From: Herbaspirillum sp. CF444
GTDB taxonomy: Bacteria; Pseudomonadota; Gammaproteobacteria; Burkholderiales; Burkholderiaceae_D
Direction: 5' to 3'
NCBI RefSeq assembly: GCF_000282135.1
Contig: NZ_AKJW01000035.1
Span: 20,067 to 84,066, forward strand
DNA length: 64,000 nucleotides
Part shown: piece by piece, positions 1 to 9,003 of the stretch
Position numbering within the stretch: position 1 is the first letter of the stretch
Layout: each line of letters opens with the position of its first letter
Notes under the pieces: generated by a model
The model's database searches: none
Told to the model about the DNA's origin: nothing
What the model saw: only the letters and a program-made list of their open reading frames with translations
Translations under genes and position numbers: made by a program

Positions 1-1
1 C

Positions 2-67
2 GCACGCCGGCTCGGCATGCACCGGCGCACGCTGGCGCGCAAGCTGGAAAAACAGCGCGTGAAGTAA
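2..67 (+). CDS. C-terminal end of a RegA/ActR/PrrA-type response regulator (partial)
   Basis: Only the last 21 codons lie in the window, ending at TAA 65-67. They read as the recognition-helix end of a Fis-type helix-turn-helix, with the pattern LGMHRRTLARKLEK near the C-terminus. This pattern is characteristic of the RegA/ActR/PrrA/RoxR redox response regulators, which pair with a RegB/PrrB-type sensor kinase. The receiver domain and any partner kinase would lie before position 1. Family assignment rests on this short tail alone, so other Fis-type HTH proteins remain possible. Confidence 0.6.
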   Translation, partial: ARRLGMHRRTLARKLEKQRVK

Positions 68-81
68 AGCCGGGGACAGTA

Positions 82-184
82 CTAGGGCCTGTTCACATTA
101 AATCTGCGAGTGCGAACGCGCAGCAGGCGTTGACTGCCTAGGCGCAGCAACGCATCTCGTAGATTTAATGTGAACAGGCCCTAG
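82..184. repeat. Hairpin-type inverted repeat, MITE-like
   Basis: Positions 82-105 and 161-184 are a perfect 24-bp inverted repeat that begins and ends with CTAG. The inner part also folds imperfectly around a CCTAGG centre near 137-142, so the whole 103 bp forms one long hairpin. The right CTAG supplies the TAG stop of the minus-strand kinase gene that ends at 181. There is no T-run after the stem, which argues against a plain terminator. A non-autonomous transposable element (MITE) or an intergenic repeat shared across the genome fits better. CTAG could be a target duplication or part of the element. Only one clear copy is present in this window. Confidence 0.7.
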
Positions 185-2244
185 GCCTGCATCGCGCGCT
201 TGACGCTGCCGGCCAGTTCCGAAATCTGAAACGGCTTGCGCAGCACTGCATCGAGGGCGATGACTTTTTCCACGGCCTGCATGTCGGCGTAACCGGTGGC
301 CATGAGGATGGGTAAATCGGGATGGCGCGCGCGCGCGGCGGCGATGACTTCCGCGCCATTCATGCCCGGCATCAGAAAATCCACGATCAGCAGGTCGAAG
401 CGTCCGGCCTGCAATTTCTCCAGGCCGAACCAGCCGTTCTCCGCCTGTTCCACCGTATAACCGAGGATTTCCAGGCACTCGACGATGAATTGCCGGACTT
501 CATCGTCGTCCTCGATCACCAGGATGTTGCCGCTTTCTTTCGGCGCCAGTTCATGGTCGAGCGCCTCCTGATAATGTTCACGCGTAGACCGGGCGGCCGC
601 GACCGGCAGCCAGACTTCCACCGTCGTGCCTTTGCCGATGACGCTTTCGATGCGCGCCAGGCCGCCCGACTGGTCGGCAATGCCGTAGACCTGGCTCAGG
701 CCGAGGCCGGTGCCTTTGCCCACCGCCTTGGTGGTGAAGAAGGGGTCGAACACCTTGCTCAGGATGTCCTGCGTGATGCCGGAACCGGTGTCCTGGACGG
801 CGATCACGACATACACGCCGTGCTTGAGCACGCCGTCGTAGGCTTTCCGCTGGCGCGCTTCGATGCGCAGGTTGCCGCCGTCCGGCATGGCGTCGCGCGC
901 GTTGATGGCGAGATTCAGGATCGCCATTTCGATCTGGTTGGCGTCGGCGATGGCGCGCGGCAAAGCGGGAGAGACGTCGATGGCGACATGGATGCCGGTG
1001 CCGACCGAAACGGCAATCAGATCCTTCATGCCGTCGATGACCGACTCGATGTCCACCGGTTTGAGGTCCAGGCTCTGGTTGCGCGAAAACGCCAGCAATT
1101 GCCCGGTCAGCTTGGCGCCGCGCTTGGTGGCGTTGCGCGCCGAGCCCGCCATGCGCTTGATGCGTTCGTCGGCCGACAGCCGTTCGATCAGGTCGACGTT
1201 GCCGATGATGACATTGAGCAGGTTGTTGAAATCATGCGCGATGCCGCCGGTCAGGCGGCCGATGGCCTCCATCTTTTGCGCCTGCACCAGCGCGATCTGG
1301 GTGCGCTCGCGCTCGGCCATTTCGCGCATCAGGCGATCGTTGGCCTGCGCCAGTTCCGAGGTGCGTTCTTCGATGCGTGCTTCCAGCGTTTCATTGAATT
1401 GTTGCAAGGCGCTCTGGCTTTCCAGCAAGCGGTTTTCCGCTTCGCGGCGTTCGCTGATGTCGAGCGAGACCCCCGCCATGCGCACCGGCACGCCGATGCG
1501 ATTGCGCATGGTCTGGCCGCGGATCTGCACCCAGTGCACGGACTGATCGGGCCAGACCACCTTGTATTCGATGGAAAAATCTTCCTTCGACAGGATGGCG
1601 GCTTCGATGACGTCGAGATGGCGCTGGCGGTCGTCCATATGGATGGCCTGCAGCAAGTCGTCATAGCTGAATTCGCTGTCGGGAGCGATGCCGAAGTGCA
1701 TCTTGCAGGTTTCCGACACGATCAGGATGGAGGTTGCCAGCTCCAGGCTCCATGACCCCAGCCGGCCAGCGTGCAAGGCCAGCCGCAGATGTTCTTCGGA
1801 ACGCGCGCGCTCGTGCAGATGGCTGCGGCTGAGATACTGGCGACGCCGGGCGCGCAGCGCCGAGACGCTGGCGCGCAGCAAGGTCTCGGCGTTGACCGGA
1901 CGTTCCAGCAGGATCATGTTGATCAGCCGCTCCAGCACATCGAGGGAAGGATGGCGATCCTGGCCGCGCTGGCGCGCGCTGAGAATGACGAACGGAAAAT
2001 CGGACCATGAGTCCTGCGCCTCGACCCATTGCTGGAGCATGCTGAAGTCCATGCCGACCAGCGCTTCCTCCGTGATCAGCGCCGCACCGGCGTCGCCGCA
2101 GAGCTCCTGCAGCAGCGTCGCGTAATCCGGGCAGACGGTGCAACTCAGCTGCTCGCGCGACAGCGTCTGCGCGATCACTTCCGCATCGCGTCCGTGCGGG
2201 GCGAGAATCAGGATGCGTTCTTCGAGCGAAGAGTTAACCGGCAT
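181..2244 (-). CDS. Hybrid histidine kinase, PAS + HisKA + HATPase + receiver, partner of KaiC-like gene
   Basis: 687 residues, soluble, no membrane segments. Residues 1-130 look like a receiver fold without the normal phospho-aspartate. A PAS domain follows at about 150-270, then a coiled coil (270-325), a HisKA dimerisation domain with the phospho-acceptor His337 in GGIAHDFNN, an ATPase domain with N box near 444-457, DTGSG at 486 and GKGTGLGLS at 509, and a C-terminal receiver with Asp622 and Lys670. It should autophosphorylate and pass phosphate to its own receiver. The ATG overlaps the end of the KaiC-like gene by 11 bp, so the two are co-translated and probably act together. Its TAG stop lies inside the inverted repeat at 161-184, so the present C-terminus may have been set by insertion of that repeat. 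Confidence 0.85.
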   Translation of the reverse strand: MPVNSSLEERILILAPHGRDAEVIAQTLSREQLSCTVCPDYATLLQELCGDAGAALITEEALVGMDFSMLQQWVEAQDSWSDFPFVILSARQRGQDRHPSLDVLERLINMILLERPVNAETLLRASVSALRARRRQYLSRSHLHERARSEEHLRLALHAGRLGSWSLELATSILIVSETCKMHFGIAPDSEFSYDDLLQAIHMDDRQRHLDVIEAAILSKEDFSIEYKVVWPDQSVHWVQIRGQTMRNRIGVPVRMAGVSLDISERREAENRLLESQSALQQFNETLEARIEERTSELAQANDRLMREMAERERTQIALVQAQKMEAIGRLTGGIAHDFNNLLNVIIGNVDLIERLSADERIKRMAGSARNATKRGAKLTGQLLAFSRNQSLDLKPVDIESVIDGMKDLIAVSVGTGIHVAIDVSPALPRAIADANQIEMAILNLAINARDAMPDGGNLRIEARQRKAYDGVLKHGVYVVIAVQDTGSGITQDILSKVFDPFFTTKAVGKGTGLGLSQVYGIADQSGGLARIESVIGKGTTVEVWLPVAAARSTREHYQEALDHELAPKESGNILVIEDDDEVRQFIVECLEILGYTVEQAENGWFGLEKLQAGRFDLLIVDFLMPGMNGAEVIAAARARHPDLPILMATGYADMQAVEKVIALDAVLRKPFQISELAGSVKRAMQA

Positions 2245-3751
2245 TGTTCAGCATAGGGGTCTTGCCGCGGTAAGACGGCAGGCCGCTCATGATGCCCTCG
2301 AAATCCTGCAAGGGAGCGCCGATCTGCAAACCGTGGCTGGCGCTGAGGCGGAATTCATGAATGGTCCTTGCATGATGATTGGTGCGGCTCTTGATCACCG
2401 AAACCGCAGTGGAAATATCGCCGTGCGCTTCGAAGAAGCGGAACATCAGGATGGCGTCGCTGAGGTAACTCAAATCCACGTCCGAGCGAATCTCGCCGAC
2501 CAGGCCGTGCTGTCCCAGCACCAGCAGGGCAGTCACGCCTTGCAGGCTCAGATAGGTCAGCACTTCATGCATCTGCAGCAGCAGGAATTTTTCGCCCGGC
2601 ATCGCCTGCAGATAGGCATTGAGGCTGTCGATGGCGACGAAGGTGCGTTCCTCCCGCTCGACCGCGTGGCGGATGCCGCTGGCGAATTCGCCCGGCGACA
2701 TCTCGGCCGGATTGATCTGGTGCAGTGCCAGGCTGCCGTCGGCGATGTAGGGCGAGATGTCCATCCCGAGCGCGCGCGAACGGATCAGCAGGGTGCCGAT
2801 GCCTTCGTCGAACAGGTAGTATGCCGCGCGTTCGCCGCGTTTGAGGGCGCTCAGCACGCAGCAGATCGAAGTGGTCGTCTTGCCGACGCCGGAAGGACCG
2901 CTCAGCAGGGTATTGGTGCCGCGCACCAGCCCGCCGCCGAGCAGCGTGTCCAGTTCGTCCACGCCGGTGCTCAGGGTGGCGTCCTCGAAATCGATGGCAT
3001 GGTCGGCCGCAATCAGCCGCGGGAACACGCGCATGCCGCCGGTCTCGAGCAAGAAGTCATGGTAGCCGCCGCTGAACTTGATGCCGCGCATCTTGACCAC
3101 GCGCAGGCGCCGACGCTCGGCGCCGAACTCCTGGGCCGATTGCTCCAGCGTGATGACGCCGTGCGCGATGCTGTGCAATTGCAGATCGCTCGGATCGCTG
3201 GTGCGGTCGTCCAGCATCAGCACGGTGCAGTTGCGCGTCGCGAAGAAATGTTTGAGCGCCAGAATCTGGCGCCGGTAGCGCAGCGGGTTCTGCGCCAGCA
3301 GGCGCATTTCCGACAGGCTGTCGAAGATCACCCGCGACGGCCGCAGTTCATCCACGCGCGCCATCACGCTTTTGATGGTCTCGCCCAGCTCGACTTCGGA
3401 CGGATGCAGAATGGATTGCTGGTAGTCGGGATTGAGATCCTCCTCGTCGATCATCTCGAACAGCGACAAGCCCTCGAGCGACCAGCCGTGCGAAGCCGCC
3501 ACGGCGTTGAGTTCGGAGGCAGTTTCCGACAAGGTGATATAGAGACCGGATTCGCCCTTGGCGACGCCGGCCAGCAAAAACTGCAGGCCGAAGGTGGTTT
3601 TGCCGGTGCCGGGCGTGCCTTCCACCAGATAGAGACGATGCGTCGTCAGGCCGCCCGCAAGGATGACATCAAGGCCGGCGATGCCGGTTGCAGCGCGATC
3701 GGAGTAACTTGGAAGGCGACCTGAAGTGAGGTTATTTTTTTGTCTGTCCAT
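2234..3751 (-). CDS. KaiC-like double-RecA ATPase
   Basis: 505 residues from ATG 3749-3751; a GTG one codon upstream is the alternative start. There are two RecA/KaiC domains in tandem, with Walker A motifs GTPGTGKTT near residue 46 and GPSGVGKTT near 286. Length matches cyanobacterial KaiC (about 519). Aligning from memory, the KaiC phosphorylation segment (Thr426, Ser431, Thr432) reads S-D-V-D-L-S-Y here: the serine is kept, the neighbouring threonine is tyrosine and the Thr426 position is serine. No kaiA or kaiB is present in the window. In non-cyanobacteria such proteins are often paired with a histidine kinase and linked to stress responses rather than a clock. The next gene, an overlapping hybrid kinase, fits that arrangement. 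Specific function is not known. Confidence 0.85.
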   Translation of the reverse strand: MDRQKNNLTSGRLPSYSDRAATGIAGLDVILAGGLTTHRLYLVEGTPGTGKTTFGLQFLLAGVAKGESGLYITLSETASELNAVAASHGWSLEGLSLFEMIDEEDLNPDYQQSILHPSEVELGETIKSVMARVDELRPSRVIFDSLSEMRLLAQNPLRYRRQILALKHFFATRNCTVLMLDDRTSDPSDLQLHSIAHGVITLEQSAQEFGAERRRLRVVKMRGIKFSGGYHDFLLETGGMRVFPRLIAADHAIDFEDATLSTGVDELDTLLGGGLVRGTNTLLSGPSGVGKTTTSICCVLSALKRGERAAYYLFDEGIGTLLIRSRALGMDISPYIADGSLALHQINPAEMSPGEFASGIRHAVEREERTFVAIDSLNAYLQAMPGEKFLLLQMHEVLTYLSLQGVTALLVLGQHGLVGEIRSDVDLSYLSDAILMFRFFEAHGDISTAVSVIKSRTNHHARTIHEFRLSASHGLQIGAPLQDFEGIMSGLPSYRGKTPMLNNAG

Positions 3752-4080
3752 CACAGTCTCTCGGGCCTGTTAACAAAATAAAACGTCTTTTTATGATGGC
3801 TCACTGTAGCAGCAGGGGCTTTGTGCCCCTGTCAGATGACTCCTGAAAGCGTTGTAAGACAATCTGAAGTCCGCCCGCCAAGCCGCCACAGCAAAGGTTT
3901 TTTGCGTTTTGACGAGAAAATGTCTTTCTGCCGGCGGCGCGTGAATTTGCCGCAGGGATGCATTACTATCGATGCTGTGGATTTCGGCGGTGATGCGGCG
4001 GCGATGCTTGCCGGATTTTGCCGGAGTGCAGCCGCATGCGGCATACAAAAACGATGTTGAATCAACAACACTGACAAACA
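3752..4080. other. Intergenic region between divergent kaiC-like gene and receiver gene
   Basis: About 330 bp without a convincing gene. It must hold the divergent promoters for the KaiC-like operon and the receiver gene at 4081. I see an AT-rich stretch at 3768-3795 on the KaiC side and a compact hairpin at 3813-3831. No -35/-10 pair is good enough to call. Short open frames here lack ribosome sites and recognisable products. Confidence 0.5.
3813..3831. repeat. Short perfect hairpin in divergent promoter region
   Basis: CAGGGGC and GCCCCTG form a 7-bp perfect stem around a 5-nt loop (TTTGT). There is no T-run on either side, so it is not a normal rho-independent terminator. Its place between two divergent signalling genes would suit a regulator site or an attenuating structure, but nothing in the sequence decides this. 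Confidence 0.4.
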
Positions 4081-4515
4081 ATGATGACAAGCTTATCCAC
4101 TTCTTTATCGACACCCTCCGCTGATGGCGGCAGCGCCGGTCTGCACATCCTCGTGGTGGAGGACAATCTCGATTCGCAACAACTGGTCTGTGAACTGCTC
4201 GGTGCGCTGGGTCATCACGCAGAAGGCGTCGACAGCGGCGAGCATGCCCTGATCGCGCTGGAGCGGCATTGCTTCGACGTCTTGTTTACCGACGTCAATC
4301 TGCCGGGCATGTCCGGCATCGAACTGGCGCAACAGATGAACGTCCGGGTGCCGGCGCTGAAAATCATCTTTGCCTCCGGCTACGGCGCACAGATCAGCAA
4401 GAACGTCGGCAATGCCTCGTTCTCGTTACCCAAGCCTTACGACATCGACCAGTTGCAAAGCATCCTCGACGTCATCAGCCGTGACCTGCAACGTGCCGGC
4501 AATCTGGCGCACTGA
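4081..4515 (+). CDS. Receiver-only response regulator (CheY-like)
   Basis: 144 residues forming one receiver domain with an N-terminal extension of about 20 residues rich in Ser/Thr. Conserved features are the acidic pair in VVEDN near residue 26, phospho-acceptor Asp71 in LFTDVNLPGMSG, a Ser99 switch position and Lys118 in LPKPY. There is no output domain, so it acts by protein contact or as a relay. It is divergent from the KaiC-like gene and ends 22 bp from the convergent multi-receiver kinase at 4538, so either could be its partner. Two ATGs lie side by side at 4081 and 4084, and no clear Shine-Dalgarno precedes them. Confidence 0.85.
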   Translation: MMTSLSTSLSTPSADGGSAGLHILVVEDNLDSQQLVCELLGALGHHAEGVDSGEHALIALERHCFDVLFTDVNLPGMSGIELAQQMNVRVPALKIIFASGYGAQISKNVGNASFSLPKPYDIDQLQSILDVISRDLQRAGNLAH

Positions 4516-4537
4516 GCACCGGCTGGGCGAATCTGGC

Positions 4538-7500
4538 CTATTTGTTGTCTGCAGCTATTGCTCCGGATTCGGTATCGGCAGCGAACAAGGCGATTGAGGC
4601 AAACGCAACTTCCATGGCGGCGTGGAGACGGCTCCGCATTTCCTGGCCGTCGCTGCCGTCCTCGATGGCTTCGATGGCCTCGACTTCGGCGGCAAGCCGC
4701 ACGACATCGACGAGCGACAGATTGCCGGCAACGCCCTTGAGTTTGTGCAGCCATTTTCCAAGGGCCTTTTGATCGTCCGCCGCATGGCTGGAGAGTTGCT
4801 TGTCGTATTCTGCGAAATCGCTGCAGAATTTGAGCAGATATTTGCGATAGAGCGCCACGTCGCCCCAGACTTTCAAACCATGATTGACCGCGATGCCGGG
4901 AAACTTCCTGTCATCGAAGGGCGCCTCTTCGGCAAGAGGGGAGGCTTCGGGCTGCTCCGGCGCGGCAGACTCCGGTTGCTCCGGTTGCTCCGAGTGACAA
5001 TGCGTCAACTGTTGAATGGTCGCGATCAACTCTTCGACATTAAACGGTTTGCTCACGAAGGCGTTCATGCCCGCGTTCAATGCGGCATCTTGTTGTGCCT
5101 TGAAAGCGCCGGCCGTGAGAGCGACGACAGGAAGTTGCGCCAATGCCGGCAAGGTGCGTAATTGTCGGGTGGTCTCATACCCGTCCATGATGGGCATTTG
5201 CACGTCCATCAAAACGATATCGATTGCATCCGGGTTGGCAAGCAGCCAGTCGAGTGCATTTTTTCCGTCATTGGCGAGCTGAACCACGGCTCCTTCGGCT
5301 GAGACGACCAGCATGGCAACTTCACGGTTGATTTCATTGTCGTCGACGATCAACACACGCACGCCGGGCAAGCGCCGCCGCTTTTTTTTCTGGGCCTGCA
5401 TGCGCAGGCCGCTTGCAGATTCATGGCTGCGGCGGTTCAAGGCTTCCGTGACGTTGTTATGGAGGGTGGAACGCGTGACCGGTTTGCAAAGAATGCCATC
5501 GATGGCATCAATGCGAGTTTGCCTGAGCAACTCTTCGCGCGAAAATGCGGTCACCATCAGCACAATCGGCGCGGCTTCCTGCCGCAACATTTCTCGAATC
5601 TTGATGGCCGCGCTTAGCCCGTCCATGCCGGGCATATTCCAATCAAGCAAAAAAACGTCAAAGTTGCCGCCGCCTTCCTGTTTGCTGCGTACTTTCTCGA
5701 TGGCCTCTTCGCCCGACAGCGCCTTGACGACATTCCAACCCATGGATTGCGCCGTGAGTTCGAGATTTTCCAGCGCCATGTCATTGTCGTCGACGATCAA
5801 GGCATTGAGCGTCATCATTTCGGGGGCGGAAAATTCCGAGTTCGCACTCCATTCGAACGGGATCGAAAACCAGAACTCACTGCCGCGCCCCGGTTCGCTG
5901 ATGACGCCGATTTCGCCGCCCATCTGTTCGACCAGATGCCGGCAAATGCTCAGCCCCAGCCCGGAGCCCCCGAAGCGCCGCGTGGTTGACGCGTCGGCCT
6001 GGGTGAATGCGGCAAAAATCTGAGACTGCTTGTCAAGCGAAATGCCGATACCCGTGTCGCTGACGGAAAATCGCAATGTCGCCGTGTGTTCGGTTTGTTC
6101 AAGCAGGCTGATTTCCACCTTGACGACGCCATGGTCGGAAAATTTGATCGCATTTCCGGTCAAATTGATCAAAATCTGCTCAAGCCGGAGCGCATCGCCA
6201 AACAGTTGCCCGCCCAGCTCGGGCGGCGGCGCGAGGATCAGTTCGAGATCCTTGTGCCCCGCGTTCGCAGCCATGATGTCCGACAGTTCATCCAGCGTGG
6301 TGCTGATCCGGAAAGGCGCATGTTCGATTTCCAGGTGTCCCGCTTCAATTTTGGAAAAATCGAGGATGTCGTTGATGATGGACTGCAGCGTTTGTCCGCC
6401 GCTGCGTATTTTCCTGATCATGTCGCCGGTATCTCCGGCAAGATGGCGTTGATCAAGCAAGTAGGCGAATCCAAGAATGGCGTTCATCGGCGTGCGAATT
6501 TCGTGGCTCATGTGTGACAGAAATTCGGATTTGAGACGATTGGCTTGTTCCAATTGCAGGTTTTTTTCGGCAATTTCCTGCTGGCGATCGCGCAGTTGGG
6601 CGATGGCCCGTTCCAAATCCTGATTTTTCTGTTCCAGCACGGCCAGCAATTCCGCACGGCTCTCCGCCAAGGCCCGGGCAGCGCGCGTTTCGCTGGCTTC
6701 CAGTTCCTTGTTCATCATTTCCATGCGAATCCGGCGGCTATCCTCTTCGAACTGCTTGCGACGCAATTGGGCGCGCACGCGCGCTTTGAGAACGTCGAGT
6801 TCATGGGATTTCAGGACATAGTCATCGGCGCCCGTGCTTAAGCCTTCGATCATCGCCTCCTGATCTTCCATCGCGGTGAGCATGATGAGCGGAATATCCC
6901 GCGTGGCCGGCGACGCCTTGATCCGGCGGCAGGTTTCGGTGCCGTCCAGTCCGGGCATGAGCCGGTCCAGCAGGATGCAATCGACCGTTTGCACCGAGAG
7001 CATATCGAGCGCCTCTTGTCCCGAGTGCGCCAGAATCACGTCGTAACCCTCGCCGCCCAGTGTGGAATTGAGTTCATGCAGGTAAGTCATGCTGTCGTCC
7101 ACGGCCAGGATTTTCTTGGGACTTTGCAGGCTTGCCGTCGCATGGCGGGCCTCCACCTTGTCGATTTTCCGCAAGACCGCAGTGACCCGCGCCAACATCA
7201 TGTCCAGCGATTCTTCCTTGCGCACGAAGGCATCGGCGCCGGAATCCAGCGCGTGCAGTTCGGCGCCATAGGATTCTGACCCGGTGAGCAGGATGCAAGG
7301 CGTATGGCGCAAAGCGGCATCCAGACGTATCTTGCGCACCACCGTTTGGCCGTCGATGCCGGGGAGGATGCCATCGACCACGATTGCCGCCGGGCGATTG
7401 GCTGCCGCACTGCGCAAACCTTCCTCGCCGCTTGCCGCATTGATGACATCGAAGCCTTGTTCCTGCAACAATTCGCTGAATCTTTCGCGGAAGGTTGTAC

Positions 7501-7945
7501 TGTCGTCGATGACCAGCACCGTTGGGCGGACAGAGCGAGAGTGGGGGGCTGGCCGATCTTGCGTCTTCGCACGCGCCGCGTCATCGAGCAGTTGCGCTGC
7601 GCGTGCGACCACGTATTCCCGCTCATAGGGCTTGCCGACATAGTCGCTTGATCCGGTCAATAGTCCGCGGATGCGATCTTTGACTTCGGCCTCGGTAGAG
7701 AGCATCAATACCGGCAGATCGGCGCCCATCGTCGTGGCGCGAAATTCCCTGAGCAGTTCGATGCCATCCCCATCCGGCAGCAATACATCCAGGATGACCA
7801 GTCCGACCGGCTGAGTCGCCAGCGCCATGCGCGCCGCCATGGCGCTGGCGCAAGAGATGGTCGGCATGCCGGCGTCGGCAAACGCCTCCTCCAGATCGGC
7901 GCGCACTGTCAGGCTGTCGTCTACGATGAGGATGGCGCGGGTCAT
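4538..7945 (-). CDS. Giant hybrid histidine kinase with five receivers and an Hpt domain
   Basis: 1135 residues, no membrane segment. Order: receiver 1 (Asp53), receiver 2 (Asp191), receiver 3 (Asp327), coiled coil (400-470), HisKA with His481 in [10 protein letters not shown], ATPase with N box near 594, DTGIG at 630 and GGSGLGLS at 659, receiver 4 (Asp768), receiver 5 (Asp914), a Glu/Pro-rich linker (985-1010) and an Hpt with His1067 in HKLKGVAGN. It is the last gene of the chemosensory operon and its ATG overlaps the cheB stop (ATGA), so CheA or its receiver may feed phosphate into the N-terminal receivers. The Hpt implies a further receiver partner; the receiver-only protein at 4081 is the nearest candidate. 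In Wsp-like operons this place is usually held by a diguanylate cyclase (WspR); none is present here. Confidence 0.9.
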   Translation of the reverse strand: MTRAILIVDDSLTVRADLEEAFADAGMPTISCASAMAARMALATQPVGLVILDVLLPDGDGIELLREFRATTMGADLPVLMLSTEAEVKDRIRGLLTGSSDYVGKPYEREYVVARAAQLLDDAARAKTQDRPAPHSRSVRPTVLVIDDSTTFRERFSELLQEQGFDVINAASGEEGLRSAAANRPAAIVVDGILPGIDGQTVVRKIRLDAALRHTPCILLTGSESYGAELHALDSGADAFVRKEESLDMMLARVTAVLRKIDKVEARHATASLQSPKKILAVDDSMTYLHELNSTLGGEGYDVILAHSGQEALDMLSVQTVDCILLDRLMPGLDGTETCRRIKASPATRDIPLIMLTAMEDQEAMIEGLSTGADDYVLKSHELDVLKARVRAQLRRKQFEEDSRRIRMEMMNKELEASETRAARALAESRAELLAVLEQKNQDLERAIAQLRDRQQEIAEKNLQLEQANRLKSEFLSHMSHEIRTPMNAILGFAYLLDQRHLAGDTGDMIRKIRSGGQTLQSIINDILDFSKIEAGHLEIEHAPFRISTTLDELSDIMAANAGHKDLELILAPPPELGGQLFGDALRLEQILINLTGNAIKFSDHGVVKVEISLLEQTEHTATLRFSVSDTGIGISLDKQSQIFAAFTQADASTTRRFGGSGLGLSICRHLVEQMGGEIGVISEPGRGSEFWFSIPFEWSANSEFSAPEMMTLNALIVDDNDMALENLELTAQSMGWNVVKALSGEEAIEKVRSKQEGGGNFDVFLLDWNMPGMDGLSAAIKIREMLRQEAAPIVLMVTAFSREELLRQTRIDAIDGILCKPVTRSTLHNNVTEALNRRSHESASGLRMQAQKKKRRRLPGVRVLIVDDNEINREVAMLVVSAEGAVVQLANDGKNALDWLLANPDAIDIVLMDVQMPIMDGYETTRQLRTLPALAQLPVVALTAGAFKAQQDAALNAGMNAFVSKPFNVEELIATIQQLTHCHSEQPEQPESAAPEQPEASPLAEEAPFDDRKFPGIAVNHGLKVWGDVALYRKYLLKFCSDFAEYDKQLSSHAADDQKALGKWLHKLKGVAGNLSLVDVVRLAAEVEAIEAIEDGSDGQEMRSRLHAAMEVAFASIALFAADTESGAIAADNK

Positions 7946-9003
7946 GATTGATCTCCCTTGGTCAGTGCCGCCAATGCCGGTGCGATTTCTGATATCGGCA
8001 AGATGCGTTGCGCCGCGCCGAGCAATACCGCTTCGCGCGGCATGCCGTAGACCACCGAAGTTGCCTCGTCCTGTGCAATCGTCAGTGCGCCGGCCTGGCG
8101 CAGCGCCAGCAATCCACGCGCGCCGTCCTGCCCCATGCCGGTGAGCAGGCAGGCTGCAGCAGTGCTGCCGTATTCAACGGCGACGGATTCAAACAGTATG
8201 TCCACTGACGGGCGGCAGGAATACCGCGGCGCTTCATCGGTCAGCTGCAATTTTCGTCCTTGCACGATAAGATGCCGGCCGGAGGGCGCCAGGTAGATGC
8301 AGGACTTGCTCAAGGACTGGCCCGCCACCGCCAGGCGAACCTGATGATTCGTTTGTGCATCGAGCCAGTCGGCGAACGCCGTATCGAAAGGCGCGCTGAT
8401 GTGGATGACGATGAGCACCGGCAGGGAAAAAGTCGCCGGCAAGCCATGCAGGATTTCAACGATCGCCCCCGGGCCGCCGGTGGAAGCGCCGATTACAACG
8501 ATCTGACAAGTATTGGGCGCGCGTGACGGCTCCGGCGCCGACGCCGGTGGCGTTACCGGCAATTCGCGGATGGCGCCCAGGCGCGCGCGCAAATGCGTGA
8601 CAACCTTTACCCGCGCCACCAGCTTGAGCATGGCGATGTAACGCTCCTCCCAACTGCCGTCGGCATCATCGGGACGCGGTTTTTCCAGCACGTCCACCGC
8701 GCCGGCGGCCAATGCCTCATAGGTCTTGAACAGCTCGCCACGGTTGACCGAGGAAGACACCACGAGAATCGGCGTCGGACAATAAGCCATGATGAATTCC
8801 GTCGCGGTCAGGCCGCTCATGACCGGCAAGATCATGTCCAGCGAGATCACGTCCGGACGCAAGGAGCGGCAGAGCTCAATGGCCTGTTTTCCATCTTCCG
8901 CTTCACCGACGACCTCGATGGCGGGATCGCCGTCGAGTACTTCGCACAAACGCTTGCGCACCGTTAGGGAATCTTCCACAACGAGGACGCGCAGCCGTTT
9001 CAT
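7942..9003 (-). CDS. cheB: Chemotaxis-type protein-glutamate methylesterase CheB
   Basis: 353 residues from the ATG at 9003, which overlaps the TGA of the cheA gene as ATGA. An N-terminal receiver (Asp56 in ISLDMILPVMSG) is joined to a CheB esterase domain with the catalytic serine near 174 (GASTGGPGA), histidine near 201 and aspartate near 293 (LTGMGQDGARG). It removes methyl groups from, and may deamidate, receptor glutamate/glutamine residues, opposing CheR. Its receiver should be phosphorylated by the upstream CheA, which gives adaptation. A longer open frame extends upstream into cheA, but the coupled ATG is the better start. In the Wsp pathway the equivalent is WspF. Confidence 0.92.
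   Translation of the reverse strand: MKRLRVLVVEDSLTVRKRLCEVLDGDPAIEVVGEAEDGKQAIELCRSLRPDVISLDMILPVMSGLTATEFIMAYCPTPILVVSSSVNRGELFKTYEALAAGAVDVLEKPRPDDADGSWEERYIAMLKLVARVKVVTHLRARLGAIRELPVTPPASAPEPSRAPNTCQIVVIGASTGGPGAIVEILHGLPATFSLPVLIVIHISAPFDTAFADWLDAQTNHQVRLAVAGQSLSKSCIYLAPSGRHLIVQGRKLQLTDEAPRYSCRPSVDILFESVAVEYGSTAAACLLTGMGQDGARGLLALRQAGALTIAQDEATSVVYGMPREAVLLGAAQRILPISEIAPALAALTKGDQS

Noticed and set aside
3763..3781. GGGCCTGTTAACA near the kaiC-like start, resembling the ends of the inverted repeat at 82-184
   Set aside because: Only the first nine bases match perfectly and the rest drifts. Too short to claim that the KaiC-kinase pair is a mobile cassette.
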